A stretch of DNA of 64,000 nt from Symbiodinium natans (Eukaryota; Sar; Dinophyceae; Suessiales; Symbiodiniaceae). Each line of letters opens with the position of its first letter. Position 1 is the first letter of the stretch. Positions 52,901 through 64,000 of this stretch are shown one piece after another. A model generated the notes under the pieces. The model saw only the letters and a list, made by a program, of their open reading frames with translations. It had not been told where the DNA came from and ran no database searches. The DNA is taken from the NCBI GenBank assembly GCA_905221605.1, contig CAJNDS010002108.1:1-64000 (forward strand), given 5' to 3'. Position numbers and translations under genes: made by a program.

Positions 52901-55900
52901 CGAACCCCAAACCCCAAACCCTAAACCCTGAACCCTAAAGGTCTTTGGCTTCACCAGCCTCTGGTGGTGCGCCGCCATCCTGGTGATCCTTGAGATCAAG
53001 CAGGCGCCCCCCCCCAGGGTTTAGGGTTTAGGGTTTAGGGCAATGTACCCCAACCCCACCCCCCCCCCCCCCCCCCCCACCCCCACAAAAAACAGGCAAA
53101 GAAAAAGTCCCAAAAAGCCCCTGAAGCCCGAAAAAGCCCAAAGACCCTTCAACGTCTCGAAAAACCCCTAATTATTTTCCAAAGAATCCTTAAAGGAAAC
53201 CCTAAGAGCCTCAAACACTTGGGTGTGGGAGGGGGTTTTGCAGGTTTTTTGGGGGGCTTCGGGTTTGTGGCCTAGGGTCTAGGATTTACAGCGTTTAGGG
53301 TGTTGGAGTTGGCGTTTTAGGGCTTCCAGGGTTTAGGAGTTTAGGAGTTTGAGGTCCCCAAGCCCCCCACTCTCTTCCCCCTTGGAGGTGGTGCGCGACA
53401 TTTTTCCATTTCCCTTTGCCCTCACGGCCATGACGCAGCCCACCACGGCCCTGTGCGCTTGGCTGCTCTCGCGGCTTGTGCACCTGGGTTGAGGATTAGC
53501 TGGGGGTCTTGGCCATTGCCACGCAGCTCCCCACATTGCCCCACCTGCGCGCACTAGCCTTCTTCAGACCCCTTTATGTTTTCAACCCTCCACATTTAAA
53601 CAAAACACCGGACACCCTAAGCCCCACTGAAGTATCCCCCATGCCGGCATTACAATAATTGAAAGGCGATCTCGGCGCCGGCAAGGCTGGAGAGATATGG
53701 ACCCTTTTTTAGGGGGTACCCTGAACACGGGTCCGTGATTTTTGTAGTAGGATCCCCAATAAGGACCATCATCTCGAGCTGACAGCGCATATCGAGGCCG
53801 TTTAACCCCCTCCCCTGCCGTTTATGTCTCTAAGATGCCTGTGATTGTTCTTAGAACCATAGTGGGCTTTCCAACCACGTGGTCGCTAGGCATTCAAAGC
53901 GCCGTGCCCCTCCACTGGAGACGCATGAGAATTTGTATGTGGTGGCCCGGCCGCACGTTCAGCAATGGCCTGGAAGAGGACGCACTGGGATTTGGGGTGC
54001 CGATAACCCCTACTTATAACTGCCCGTGAACCTTCAAGTAGGGTTTCTGAGCCTTAGAGGCTGAAGGGTACGAGTCCAATTCACCCTGGGGTGCTGAGGT
54101 TGTCATTGGCCTCGTGCAGGGGCTGGAAATTGGCTTGACCAACAAAGCATTGGAGCCTCCTGTCGCGCATGCTTGGTTGGCTGGGGAGGGAGAGGGTACC
54201 CGAAGCCATACTGAGTAGCTGAGTGAGTACACTTTAATACTTTTATCCCCTATAGAACTGAAAGTGTACACTTTTTTGGGGCTTATGAACTCAGCAACTG
54301 AGCATAAAACCCAGGGAGGGTGATGGAGTATGCCTTCGGATACCCCACGGAGTTCCTGATGCCCTGAACCGACTCAGCGTAAGCCAGCCTTCTTCCACCC
54401 TGTAAACCCTAAACCCAACAACCTAAATAAACCCTAAACCCTGAACCCTGAACCCTAAGCCTAAACCCTAAGCCCTAAACCCTAAACCCTAAACCTTAAA
54501 CCCTAAACCCTAGGCCCTAAACCCCCAACCCCCAAGAGTCGAGCCCGGAGCCCCCCCAAACCGATTGCAAGTCCTCCTGTATTGCTCCCAGCTCTGAGCC
54601 CTTGAGTTCTCGAAATCAGGCTCTCCCTTGTTGCTCCTATTGTCTTATCTACTTTGCTCCTTGGGCCCCCTATATAGTACGGCACCCTGAACAGAAGGAC
54701 CCAACAAGAGACCCCCACATTTTGGAAAGCTGGGATCAGTGAGGTTCCTTACCGTGGCCGCCCGGACCATGATCAGCTCAACGAGCGTGTTGTTTATGAT
54801 GTGTACAGCGAGGCGCTCCGCAATGTGCCCGCGTACCCATCTTGCCTCGCAACCCCTCAACCCTAAGCCCCTCAACCCCTAAACCCTGAACATCCTTAAC
54901 ATTTATATGCCCTATAAACCCCATAAGTCCTATAAACCCTAAACTCTGAACCCAACTTCAGGCCCCAAACCCGTAACCTCTCATTGCTGCTTGAACCCTC
55001 CGGAGTTTAGGGCATCACTTCCTTCAGTTCAAGGAGCCCAAGCCTTAAACCCTTAGGCCTCACACCTTGATATTAGGATTTGGTTTAGGGGAGGGTTTGG
55101 AGCATTTACTCGAAGAACTCCAGACCCTAAACCCTAAACCCTAACCCCTAAACCCTAAACCCTAAACCCCAAACCCTAAACCCTAAACCCTAACCCCGTT
55201 CCCCTCCCCTCCCCATGACAGGTTGTGGGGCTTGGAGCGGCTGGGCGTACTCCGCCTCTGCTCAAGTGCCCTGATGCTCCCCGGCCCGAGCTGGGTTTAG
55301 GGTTTAGGATTTAGGGTTTAGGGTTTAGGGTTTAGGGTCAGGGTTTAGGGTTCAGGGTTTAGGGTTTAGGGTTAAGGTTATGGCCTTAGGGGTTTTGGGT
55401 TGAAGAGGCTGCTTAACAAAAATCTGTTTGGGCTCAGGGTCTTGCAGTTTAGGGTTCCATATCAATGTCCCCCTTTATTAAAGGTGCCTATGTTTGGAGG
55501 ATAATGTAACCCTAACTCTAGAGACCCTGCAGCATACCCGAGTTGCACTATTTTTAGTTTACCCCTGAATCAACCCTTAGTTACACTTTAAATGCCATGA
55601 AATATCCTAAGTACCCTTGTGACCCTACTTTAGCTACTCTTAAATACCCCCAATTGCCCTTAATTATCCCTAAAATACCCTTAAATATCCCAAGGACCTT
55701 AGTGGCCAAACTTTAAAAACTCTTAAATATCCCTAAATTCCCAATTGTCGCTTAAATGCCCTTAAATATCCTAAGCGCCATGGCCAGCTAGAAAAAACAA
55801 CTAAACCCTAAACCCCAAACCCCAAACCCCAAAACCCAAACCCTAAACCCTAAACCCTAAACCCTAAACCCTAAACCCTAAACCTTAAATTGTCCAGAAG

Positions 55901-58900
55901 ATGCCCAAACGATGCCCCGAGGATCCTAGGAGGCGTCTTCCAGTGCCGCGAACCTGAGCTTCCCGGAGGTGGGCTGACAGGGTCCTTTTGGATGTTTTGA
56001 GCTTAGGGTTTAGGGTTACGGTTTGGGGTTTGGGGTTTGGGGTTTGGGGTTTGGGGTTTAGGGTTTAGGGTTTAGGGTTTAGGGTTTAGGGATTACGGTT
56101 TAGGGTTTAGGGCTACTAGGAGCCAGAGTAGGCCCTTATTCTCCTTTTTTTTGGGGCTTTGGTTCTTTTAGGAGCCCCTCTGCTAGGTTACTCTTGGGTC
56201 TAGTCAGGGTATCTCAAGGGTACTTATAGTACTTAAGGGTCTTAGTTAAGGGTTTTTTGAGGGTACACTAAGGGCACGTAGAGTATCTAATGGCGTTTTT
56301 TTTGGGGGGGGGGGGGCCGGAGGGTTCTTCAGTCCAGGGCCGAGTGGTTCGATAGACAACCCCTTAAACCCCAAACCCTCAACCCTAAACCCCACAAACC
56401 CTCACTCCCAAACCCTAAAAACCCTAAACCCTATAAACCCAATAAACCCTGTAACCCCTATAAACCCAAAAACCCTCTAAACCCAATAAACCCTATAAAC
56501 CCTATAAACCCTATAAACCCCATAAACCCTATCAGCCCTAAAAACCCCATAAACCCTACAAACCCCATAAACCCTATAAACCCTATAAACCCTAAACATT
56601 ATAAACCCTAAACCCTATAAACTCGCAACCCTCAACCCTAAAGCCTAAACTTTCCCTAAACCCCAAACCCCAAAACCGCAAACCCTTAAGCTGCCCCAAA
56701 CCCAAAACCCTAAACCCTAAAACCCTAAACCCTAAACCCTAAACCCTAAACCCCAAACCCCAAACCCCAAACCCCAAACCCCAAACCCCAAACCCCAAAC
56801 CCTAAACCCTTAAAAAAGTGGCGCAGGCCGGGCCTCGGCCCATTGGCTTGGTATGCTGATGCAAACGATTTCAATGTGGCTCAGATTGCGGGATATGGGA
56901 TTTGGAGTTTAGGGTTTAGAAGGTTTAGAAGGTTTAGGGTTTAGGGTTCAGAGGGTTTTGGAGTTGGGGATTTGAAGTTCTTATGGTTTTGGGTTTGGGC
57001 TTTGGGGTTTAGGCGAGGGTTTTAGGGTAAGGTGTTAGGGGGGTTGGTGTTCACAGGGTTTGGGTTTTGGGGTTTTGGGGTTTTGGGGTTTTGGGGTTTT
57101 GGGGTTTGAGGTAGGGGGGGGGGGCGTATAGGGTTGGGACGAAGGGTTCACGTAGGTTTATCGGGTTTAGCATTTAGGGGTTAGGCTGATGCCCAAAGCT
57201 TCCCAAGCCCCGAGTTTAAGGTTTAAGGTTTGGCCTTTGTGGTCGTCAATTTTTCCTTCCTGCTGTACCTCCAAAACTGAAGGTTTCTTGGGGTCTAAGG
57301 CAGGGGTTTAAGGTGAAAGGCTTTAGGGCCCAGGCTTTCGGAAGTTTCGACCTCGAGAAGATGATGGGTTCAGGTTTTGGGGTTTGGGATTTTCGGGTTT
57401 CGAGTCAGGGTCTGTAGTCCGTCGGGCTTGAGGCTTGGGTAGTTCCTTTCCAGTCCACTCAATGGGGCGTTCGGACTTTGGTTTAGGGTTCTGAATGCCC
57501 AGAACCCCGGAATACTTAAAACACCCTCCAAACCCTGAACCCGAAGCCCAAACCCTCAACCCCAAAACCCTTATACCCAAGCCCTGAACCCTTAACCATC
57601 ACATCCCAGGATTCTCAGTGCCCAGCGATGGGCTCTTGCGCAGTATGTGCTGCAACGCTCGCCAGTGGGCTCCGTGGATGCAGAAGCACCTACTGATTCC
57701 TACTCCCTCAGCCCAACACTCATGGGACTCTGCAAAGTTGTGCCCTTGGGGTCTGGGGGGCCCTAAACCCTAAACCTAAATCCCAAACCCTAAACCCTAA
57801 ACTGATAAAACCCTAAACCCTAACCCCTAAACCCTAATAAGGTAATGTAGGGGCCACATTAGGAGCATATTGCGTGGTACCTTTGGGGGGGGTACATCCT
57901 TACGGATCCAAGATTGACTCCCTTGAAGAAGCCCCTTCGCTAAGACCCCGAGGAGGCCCTTTATTCCTTTTGGCTGTTATGAGCCTTAGGGTTTAGGGTT
58001 TAGGGTTTAGGGTTTAGGGTTTAGGGTTTAGGTCCTTTGAAACCAGAAAGGGCACCCTTTATATTCCGAGGCTACTCTAGGGTCTAGTAGACATACGAGC
58101 TTTTGTGTCGCACGTCACCTTTCTCACGAAATTTCCGGAGCAGGAAACCATCAAGTAAACCCTAAACCCTACACCCTGAACCCTGAACCCTACACCCTAA
58201 ACCCTAAACCCTAAACCCTAAACCCTAAGCCCTAAGCCCCAGAACGTTTTGAAAGATTTTTGGGGAGGCTCTGGCCTGGCATCGACGACGAAGCTGCAGC
58301 TATTGGCCAGGCGCTTCTCCTGCACTTCAAGGGTTTTAGGGTTTAGGGTTTAGGGTTTAAGGTATAGGGTTTAGGGTTTAGGGTATAGGGTTTAGGGTTT
58401 CAGGTTTAGGGTTTAAGGTGTAAGATTTAGGGGTAGGGGGTTTAAGGGTAAGATTTAGGGCTTAAAGTGACACTAAACCCTAATCACAATGAGTACACCG
58501 CGGACCGTCGAGCTTAACCCCTAAACCCCGGCAAGCAGTAAGAAACCAGCTGCAATTAGACCTTGTAAAGCTTACAACTGGGTGTACGGTTTGGGTTCAT
58601 GGAGCTTTTTGGGCTGAGGGCGGTGTGGGGGAGGTGAGGTTGGGGTTCAAGCGTTTAGGTTTTAGAGCTTCAGGGCCTTGTGTTTGAGGTTGATGGGGTG
58701 CTTGGGTCAAAGCCAGCAGGAATGCCCGGACCCGAAACACTAGCTGAAGGAACTCATGATGGCTGAGGCTTGGGTTCAGAAGGTAAGGGTTTGGGGCTTA
58801 ACCCCAAACCGAAACCCTAAACCCGCAGCCCCGAGCCCGAAGCCCCAAAGAGTAAGCACCTCTGCCTCAGGACGTTGCCCATCACCGGCGTGGTGTGCCT

Positions 58901-61012
58901 GGTGCTGACCCTGCTCTTCGTGCCTCGCATCTGCCAAGGTATGGGTTCGAAGAGTCGAGCGCCCGCTTGTATGTATATGCGTATGTGCATTGTGTTTAGT
59001 TGTTTGTGTTTGATGAACTATTTCATTGTCGTTTTTTGTGTGAATTGATTTAGCTGACATGTGTAAAATTAATTATTGGTGGCCGAGGTAGGGGTTTGCA
59101 AGAACTTGAGGGCTGGGGGCTGTTTAACAAGCAGTTAAAGTAACCCTACTAGACAGTGAGTTTTTGTTGGGTGGGTTTAGGGGTTGTGAGTTCTGGGCCA
59201 TGGGGGCAGCACAAAGCCATCAGTCCTCTAGGCTTTTGTTTCTCTGGGTTTCCCCAAGGAGAGATACAGCTTCTCCGCGGGCGTGGCGGAGCCCGCCGTT
59301 CTCGCCTTTCGGATCGTCAGCGTTGCCTTCGGCCTCACCGGTATGCTCTACGCTGAGTTGAAGTTGGTGGCCCGGCCGCAGCTGTTGGGTTGAGGGTTTG
59401 CAGTTGAAACTTTGTAGGTGTTGCAGATCCCAGAAGCGGAAACTCACAAACCAAAACCCAGCAACAAATTGAAACCCTACACCCTAAACCCTCAACCCTA
59501 ACCCTAAACCCTACACTCGAAACCCTTTAAACCCTAACCCTGAACCCTAAACGCGAAGCCCTAAACCCTAAACCCTAACCCTAATCCCTAAGCCGATGCA
59601 AGGTGAGCCTTCTCTCCGCGGTGGCCTTCAACGTCCTCTCGACGCTCCACCAGATTCCCATCGTCCTTGCAGGCAGCCATCGTGGGTTCAGGGCAAAGTT
59701 ATAGAGTTTGTAGCGATGCGGCTTGAGACAGTGAAGTTGGAGTTTAGGGTTTGGGGTTCAGGAGTTTCGGGTGTAGTATAATGTGGTTTGATTCATTACG
59801 CTTTTGCTTAGGGTCTCTTTCATAATTCATTTAAGAACTTAGGGCTTGGGCTCTAATATCTTAGGGTGTAATGATGTTGGGATGAGTGCATGATAGAAAA
59901 TGTAGGGTGTCGGTTTAGGCTTATGGCCCGGGCTCTTCAAAGCAAGCAGTTACTGTCCATGAATTCTGCACGGAATTCGGTGACCGTAGTCCCTAAACCC
60001 TAGAACCCTAGAACCCTAACTTGATCTAGGCTGGATCACTGAGTTCCGACTTGCGGGTGCCCACTACTCTACCCTGAACCCCAAACCCTAAATAGCACGA
60101 CGTACTACTGCTCAACTCTAAACTCTAAACTCTAAACCCTAAACCCTAAACCCTAAACCCTAAACCCTAAACCCTAAGTAGTCCCTGACACGCCCTCGTT
60201 CCCAGTCAGGCTTCCAGGTGTCTTGGTAGCTCCATGACCTGGATTGCCAAGGATTGAGGAAGAATGATCCCCCCTCTTGCATCCTAAGGCTTTGGGTTTC
60301 AGGGGGTTTGGGGTTGAGGGTTAGGGTTTAGGGTTCAGCTTTGAAAGTCCATACTCTATAACATGCCGGCACCACACGAAAGAATACCCACCCACCCCTT
60401 AGTCCCATATCATGAAGTACATGTACAACAACTAGGACCCAGAGTAGGCCCTTATTCCTCTTCTCTAGGGTTTTGGCTCCCTTTACAAGCCCCAGAGAAG
60501 GGCACCCTTTTGATTCTCAGGTTCCTCTTGGGTCTAGACAAACATAGATTAATTTAAGATGTGGTCAAACATAGGTAAACAAGAAAAGGTTCAGGGTTGG
60601 ATTCGGGTGTAGAGGGTCGCGGCCTAAACTGTTTCAAGGCAGGACCTGGGGATACTGTTGCACATTTTTCTTAGGGGATGTTATTTGGGTGCCTCTTTTG
60701 GAGGAGGTCAAGTGCCAACCGAGAATCAGCTCTAGCAAACCCTAAACCCTGTATACACCCAAAACCCTGAACCCTAAACCCTAAATACCCTTAAACCCTA
60801 AATACCCTAAACCCTAAACCCTAAATACCCTAAATACCCTAAACCCTAAGTGTCCCTGCAGGGGTGATGCTCCAGCACAACACCGTCAGTATCTCCTCCT
60901 GGGCCGGTTTTGGCTGCTGCCTCATAGGGGCTCTCGTCTACGCTGTCGCAAGATACAGCGATGCCGACGAGTAGGGTTTAGGGCTTAGGGTTTAGGGTTT
61001 AGGGTTTAGGGA
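49923..61012 (+). CDS. Transporter B: SLC35C2-like TPT-superfamily transporter, about 13 core exons
   Basis: Coding ends at TAG 60972-60974. Core exons: 52181-52262, 52941-53003, 53388-53487, 54058-54154, 54744-54812, 55222-55294, 55930-about 55974, 56827-about 56896, 57619-57750, 58871-58919, 59259-59374, 59593-59672 and 60862-60974. Nearly all joins keep phase. Landmarks: TM1 FGFTSLWWCAAILVI; TM2 IFPFPFALTAMTQPTTALCA; GLVQGLEIGLTNKALE; FLTVAARTMISSTSVLFMM; LWGLERLGVL; HWLGMLMQTISMWL; AQRWALAQYVLQ; DSYSLSPTLMG; TGVVCLVLTLLF; GLTGMLYAELKLVAR; LLSAVAFNVLSTL; WAGFGCCLIGALVYA. The order and spacing match the SLC35C2/plant KVAG-KT group of nucleotide-sugar or triose-phosphate transporters; substrate unknown. 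Probable upstream exons give a charged N-terminus: 49923-about 49989, 50494-50559 (CKTLRRDENPFQVLAAPW) and 50904-about 51020 (EEEVEEGESRRTLRRREV). The start codon is unresolved. Confidence 0.85.
51045..51160. repeat. CCCTAAA/CCCTGAA array
   Basis: About 16 units within the upstream part of the transporter B locus. Confidence 0.88.
51210..51299 (+). CDS. Candidate exon (unidentified, membrane-like)
   Basis: After CATCAG, an open stretch reads CFLACMGLWSYRYKLTKLGV and ends at TAG (51297-51299). It could be an exon of transporter B or a decoy. Confidence 0.3.
52006..52072. pseudogene. Truncated duplicate of the 49923 exon region
   Basis: About 50 bases (GGGATCTAGGTCTAGCACCT through CACCCGTCGAAGAGC) repeat the sequence at 49908-49955. 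One base is missing in the TTTTCAAGCCC stretch, which shifts the frame, and the copy stops where CCCTAAACCC repeats begin. Confidence 0.75.
53055..53082. repeat. Poly-C tract
   Basis: More than 20 C with rare A, in the intron after exon 52941-53003. Confidence 0.85.
54009..54042. repeat. P4 half-element just before an exon
   Basis: CCTACTTATAACTGCCCGTG then AACCTTCAAGTAGG, ending 15 bases before exon 54058-54154. Confidence 0.65.
56112..56215. repeat. Dispersed element P6, copy 1
   Basis: AGAGTAGGCCCTTATTC start and ACTCTTGGGTCTAG end, shared with 60433-60540. Confidence 0.75.
56360..56635. repeat. CCCTATAAA (9-mer) variant array
   Basis: About 25 units of AAACCCTATA type, the complement of the 9-mer seen at 43960-44255. 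Confidence 0.88.
56700..56810. repeat. CCCTAAA then CCCCAAA array
   Basis: Array ending about 15 bases before exon 56827. Confidence 0.88.
60433..60540. repeat. Dispersed element P6, copy 2
   Basis: AGAGTAGGCCCTTATTCCTC start, TTTGGCTCCCTTTACAAGCC core and CCTCTTGGGTCTAGAC end. A third partial copy lies at about 58030-58092. Confidence 0.78.
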
Positions 61013-61183
61013 CGAGTAGGGTTCAGGGCTTAGGGTTTAGGATTTAGGGTTTATAGGGTTTAGGGTAGATGCAAATCGTTGGCTGCGCTTCCTTTTGTGC
61101 TTCAACCCTTTGATAATTTGATACTCAGAATCCGGCACCTTTCCTCCCGCCGATTGCAACGCAGATGCATCCAAACTGGCACC

Positions 61184-61527
61184 GGTTGGAGGTTCGTGGG
61201 TACTTAAATGGTTGCACTTTTAAGTCCCCTAAGTAGGTTATACGTAGACGTGCAAATTGGTGTTCGAAGTACCCGTGAATCCTAAACCCTAAACCCTAAA
61301 CCCTAAACCCTAAACCCTAAACCCTAAACCCTAAACCCTAAACCCTAAACCCTAAACCCTAAACCCTAAACCCGAAACCCGAAACCCGAAACCCTAAAAC
61401 CCGAAACCCGAAACCCTAAACCCTAAACCCTAAACCCCAATCCCTAAACCCTAAACCCTAAACCCTAGACCCTAAACCCTACACCCTAATTGGGGTTATA
61501 TAACCACCCATGAACCTCCAAGCAGTC
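61184..61527. repeat. P4 palindrome split by a long CCCTAAA/CCCGAAA array
   Basis: P4 sequence (GGTTGGAGGTTCGTGGGTAC ... GAAGTACCCGTGAATCC) runs into a 205-bp array. P4 right-arm sequence (ACCCATGAACCTCCAAG) resumes afterwards. Confidence 0.8.
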
Positions 61528-61775
61528 TTCCAGGTCCATGTTTCCGCTTCCTCGAAGTTTGGATGCGTTCGGATTCCCAGGGCTTCCAAGATGCCCCGCC
61601 CGATGTCGGATTCTCTACTCATTGCTTCAGAACCCTTCCCAAAGAACAAAAACTGTTCCTTGTAAGGGAATCTAGGGATTCTTCAAAAGGAAAAAAATGT
61701 TCCTTATAAGGGAAATGTAGGGATTGTTATTATTTTGTGTGTTTTTTTGGAGGTTCTGAAAGCAACCAGTAGCTC

Positions 61776-61994
61776 TTGCCTGTTCTGATTGAGAATGGGG
61801 CAAGTTCCGAGAGGAGTTTGAGATGTCAGGCTTCGGGCACCAAAAAATCTCATGGCAACCCACAAACTGTTGATGACGGTGTGAGAGCGGTTGTTGCCGC
61901 AAATGCTAAAACGTGTGCGACGCAGATTAGAGCAGACATGCGAAAGGGAAAGCTCGGGAGAACCATTGCGTATCTTGAGCTTGTGCGCCCCTGA
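61776..61994 (+). CDS. Candidate exon/ORF of about 70 residues (unidentified)
   Basis: Open frame with protein-like composition, Ala/Arg-rich and helical (VRAVVAANAKTCATQIRADM, then RKGKLGRTIAYLELVRP), ending at TGA 61992-61994. No ATG at its start, so probably an exon or a decayed copy. No family recognised. Confidence 0.4.
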   Translation: MPVLIENGASSERSLRCQASGTKKSHGNPQTVDDGVRAVVAANAKTCATQIRADMRKGKLGRTIAYLELVRP

Positions 61995-62229
61995 AAAAGC
62001 TTGAAGCCTAAACGGTCAAATAACCCTAAGCCCCGTTGCGCAACCCTTATAAGCCCTAAGCCCGACCTTTCTCGTAAATCCCCCTCGCCCCTATGACTAA
62101 ACCCTAAACCCTTTAAACTCCGAACCACCAAGACACTGCACCCTGAAGCCTCTGCATCCTTCGGGCCCCAAACCCCCAAACCCCGAAACCCCCCAAGCCC
62201 ATAAACCCGACATCTCCAAGCTGGCAAAC

Positions 62230-62575
62230 ATCCCTAAACCCTTAAACCTCGAACCCAAACCCCGAAACCCGAAACCCTAAACCCCAAGAAACCCTATACC
62301 ATGAAACCCTTAAAACCCTCACACCCTTAAAGCCCTAAAACCCTAAAACCTTCGGCCCCTAAACCCTAAACCCTTAAACCCTTAAACCCTTAAACCCTTA
62401 AACCCTTAAACCCTTAAACCCTTAAACCCTTAAACCCGTAAACCCTTAAACCCTTAAACCCTTAAACCCTTAAACCCTTAAACCCCTAAACCCTAAACCC
62501 TAAACCCTAAACCCTAAACCCTAAACCCTAAACCCTAAACCCTAAACCCTAAACCCTAAACCCTAAACCCTAAAT
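62230..62575. repeat. CCCTTAAA (8-mer) then CCCTAAA array
   Basis: About 15 AAACCCTT units followed by about 14 CCCTAAA units with a sharp switch near 62485. Confidence 0.92.
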
Positions 62576-62699
62576 CAACCCCGCCTTTGCGTAACCCTCA
62601 GAGGACCTGGGCCTTGACAGCGCTGCCTCAGCGGAGCGCCGCTTTCGGCTGCCCGGGGGCTGCGGCACCTTCTGACACCGGGGCTTAGGGGTTGGGGCT

Positions 62700-62768
62700 T
62701 AGGGATTGGGGTTTAGGGTTTAGGGTTTAGGGTTTAGGGTTTAGGGTTTAGGGTTTAGGGTTTAGGGT
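62700..62768. repeat. TTTAGGG array
   Basis: About 9 units right of a unique island (62576-62690) whose left side is C-rich, the same capped layout seen around exons. Confidence 0.88.
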
Positions 62769-62994
62769 GCTGAGAATGGCCCATTTTTGCTACAGTTTTC
62801 GCGTTTGTAGTGGTATTGTGGTTCTAGGGGAAAGCATTGATGTTCTCTTTCAGGCTCACGCGTTGTGTGACTTTGTAGGGTTTAGTTTGGGGTCTTGGGG
62901 TTTACGGATCAGGGACAAGGGGGCTTGACCAACAATTTCGGGATCAGGTTTTGCACAGCCCTAAACCGTACATCCTAAACACTAAACCCTACAC

Positions 62995-63151
62995 CCCCGA
63001 GAGATGTGATGAGGAGAGCTCCTCTCGATGGCCTGTTTTAAACTGCCCAGCAAGTGACAGCCAAAGGCCAGCTGCCAAAGGGAAAAGAAGGCGTGTGAAC
63101 ATCTGCCAGTTCTCTGGATTCTTAAAGAAGGGGGGGCGCAGAGACCATTAG
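62995..63151 (+). CDS. Candidate terminal exon, basic protein (unidentified)
   Basis: Open stretch with a basic cluster (PAAKGKRRRVNICQFSGFLK then KGGRRDH) ending at TAG 63149-63151. The KRRR block could be a nuclear-localisation signal; QFSGFLKK is loosely PIP-box-like. Both are guesses. Confidence 0.4.
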
Positions 63152-63427
63152 TTTAGAGACCCGACCAGATGTGTGTCAGCTTGGGTATGCAGTGTGTCTA
63201 TAGCCCCAATCCCTGTGCCAGACGCATCGCAGTTCTTAAATCATGCAGGCCTGAATATGATAAGATCCTATGCTGCGTCCAGCCCCCCCCCCCCCCCCCC
63301 TTCAGCCTTGCTACTTTGGGCTGGTGTTGTTGGTGGTTGCAATACAGGATCCGAGTATTGGTATCTTTTTTGATAGAAGACCTTGTGAAACGAAACAGGA
63401 AGCCCCTCCCCGCCGCCAAAAACGAAA

Positions 63428-64000
<573 letters not shown>

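Overview
The window looks like nuclear DNA of a protist, most likely a dinoflagellate. The evidence is (1) saturation with TTTAGGG/CCCTAAA-type telomere-like repeats, the Arabidopsis-type repeat known from dinoflagellates; (2) genes split into many tiny exons (about 35-165 nt); (3) inferred introns that use GT, GC and GA donors with AG acceptors, the relaxed splicing typical of dinoflagellates; and (4) four recognisable plus-strand genes. The taxonomic call is inference. Few of the long open frames are genes; most are repeat translations (GFRVWG, CVCVC, poly-S/poly-D). The real coding sequence lies in short islands between repeat arrays.

Layout. 0-2 kb: probable minus-strand exons, one with Gly/Pro/Ala repeats, then repeat-rich DNA to 6 kb. 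6.1-19.1 kb: transporter A, a drug/metabolite-type (triose-phosphate/nucleotide-sugar translocator, TPT) membrane protein in about 20 exons. 20-36 kb: unidentified plus-strand exons. A single-exon gene for a secreted-type STI1-domain protein (31989-32552) lies inside one phase-matched intron. 37.4-49.5 kb: a beta-lactamase-family (class C/LACTB-like) serine hydrolase in about 15 core exons, with SxxK and HGG motifs, ending at a stop codon. 49.9-61.0 kb: transporter B, an SLC35C2-like member of the TPT superfamily, also with a clear stop. 61.7-63.2 kb: two further coding-like segments. The last 570 bp is a CA microsatellite.

The main observation is that the introns of these genes are largely built from telomere-like repeats, and their polarity is not random. 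Exon islands are usually preceded by CCCTAAA arrays and followed by TTTAGGG arrays, so a typical intron starts G-rich and ends C-rich. Its two ends could pair in the pre-mRNA; equally, each exon looks like a capped mini-chromosome in the DNA. In several introns the repeat itself supplies the splice donor (G|GTTTAG). The introns also carry at least six families of short dispersed, often palindromic elements, some abutting exon ends. Exon joins were deduced by eye from reading phase and family resemblance; no search or transcript data were available.
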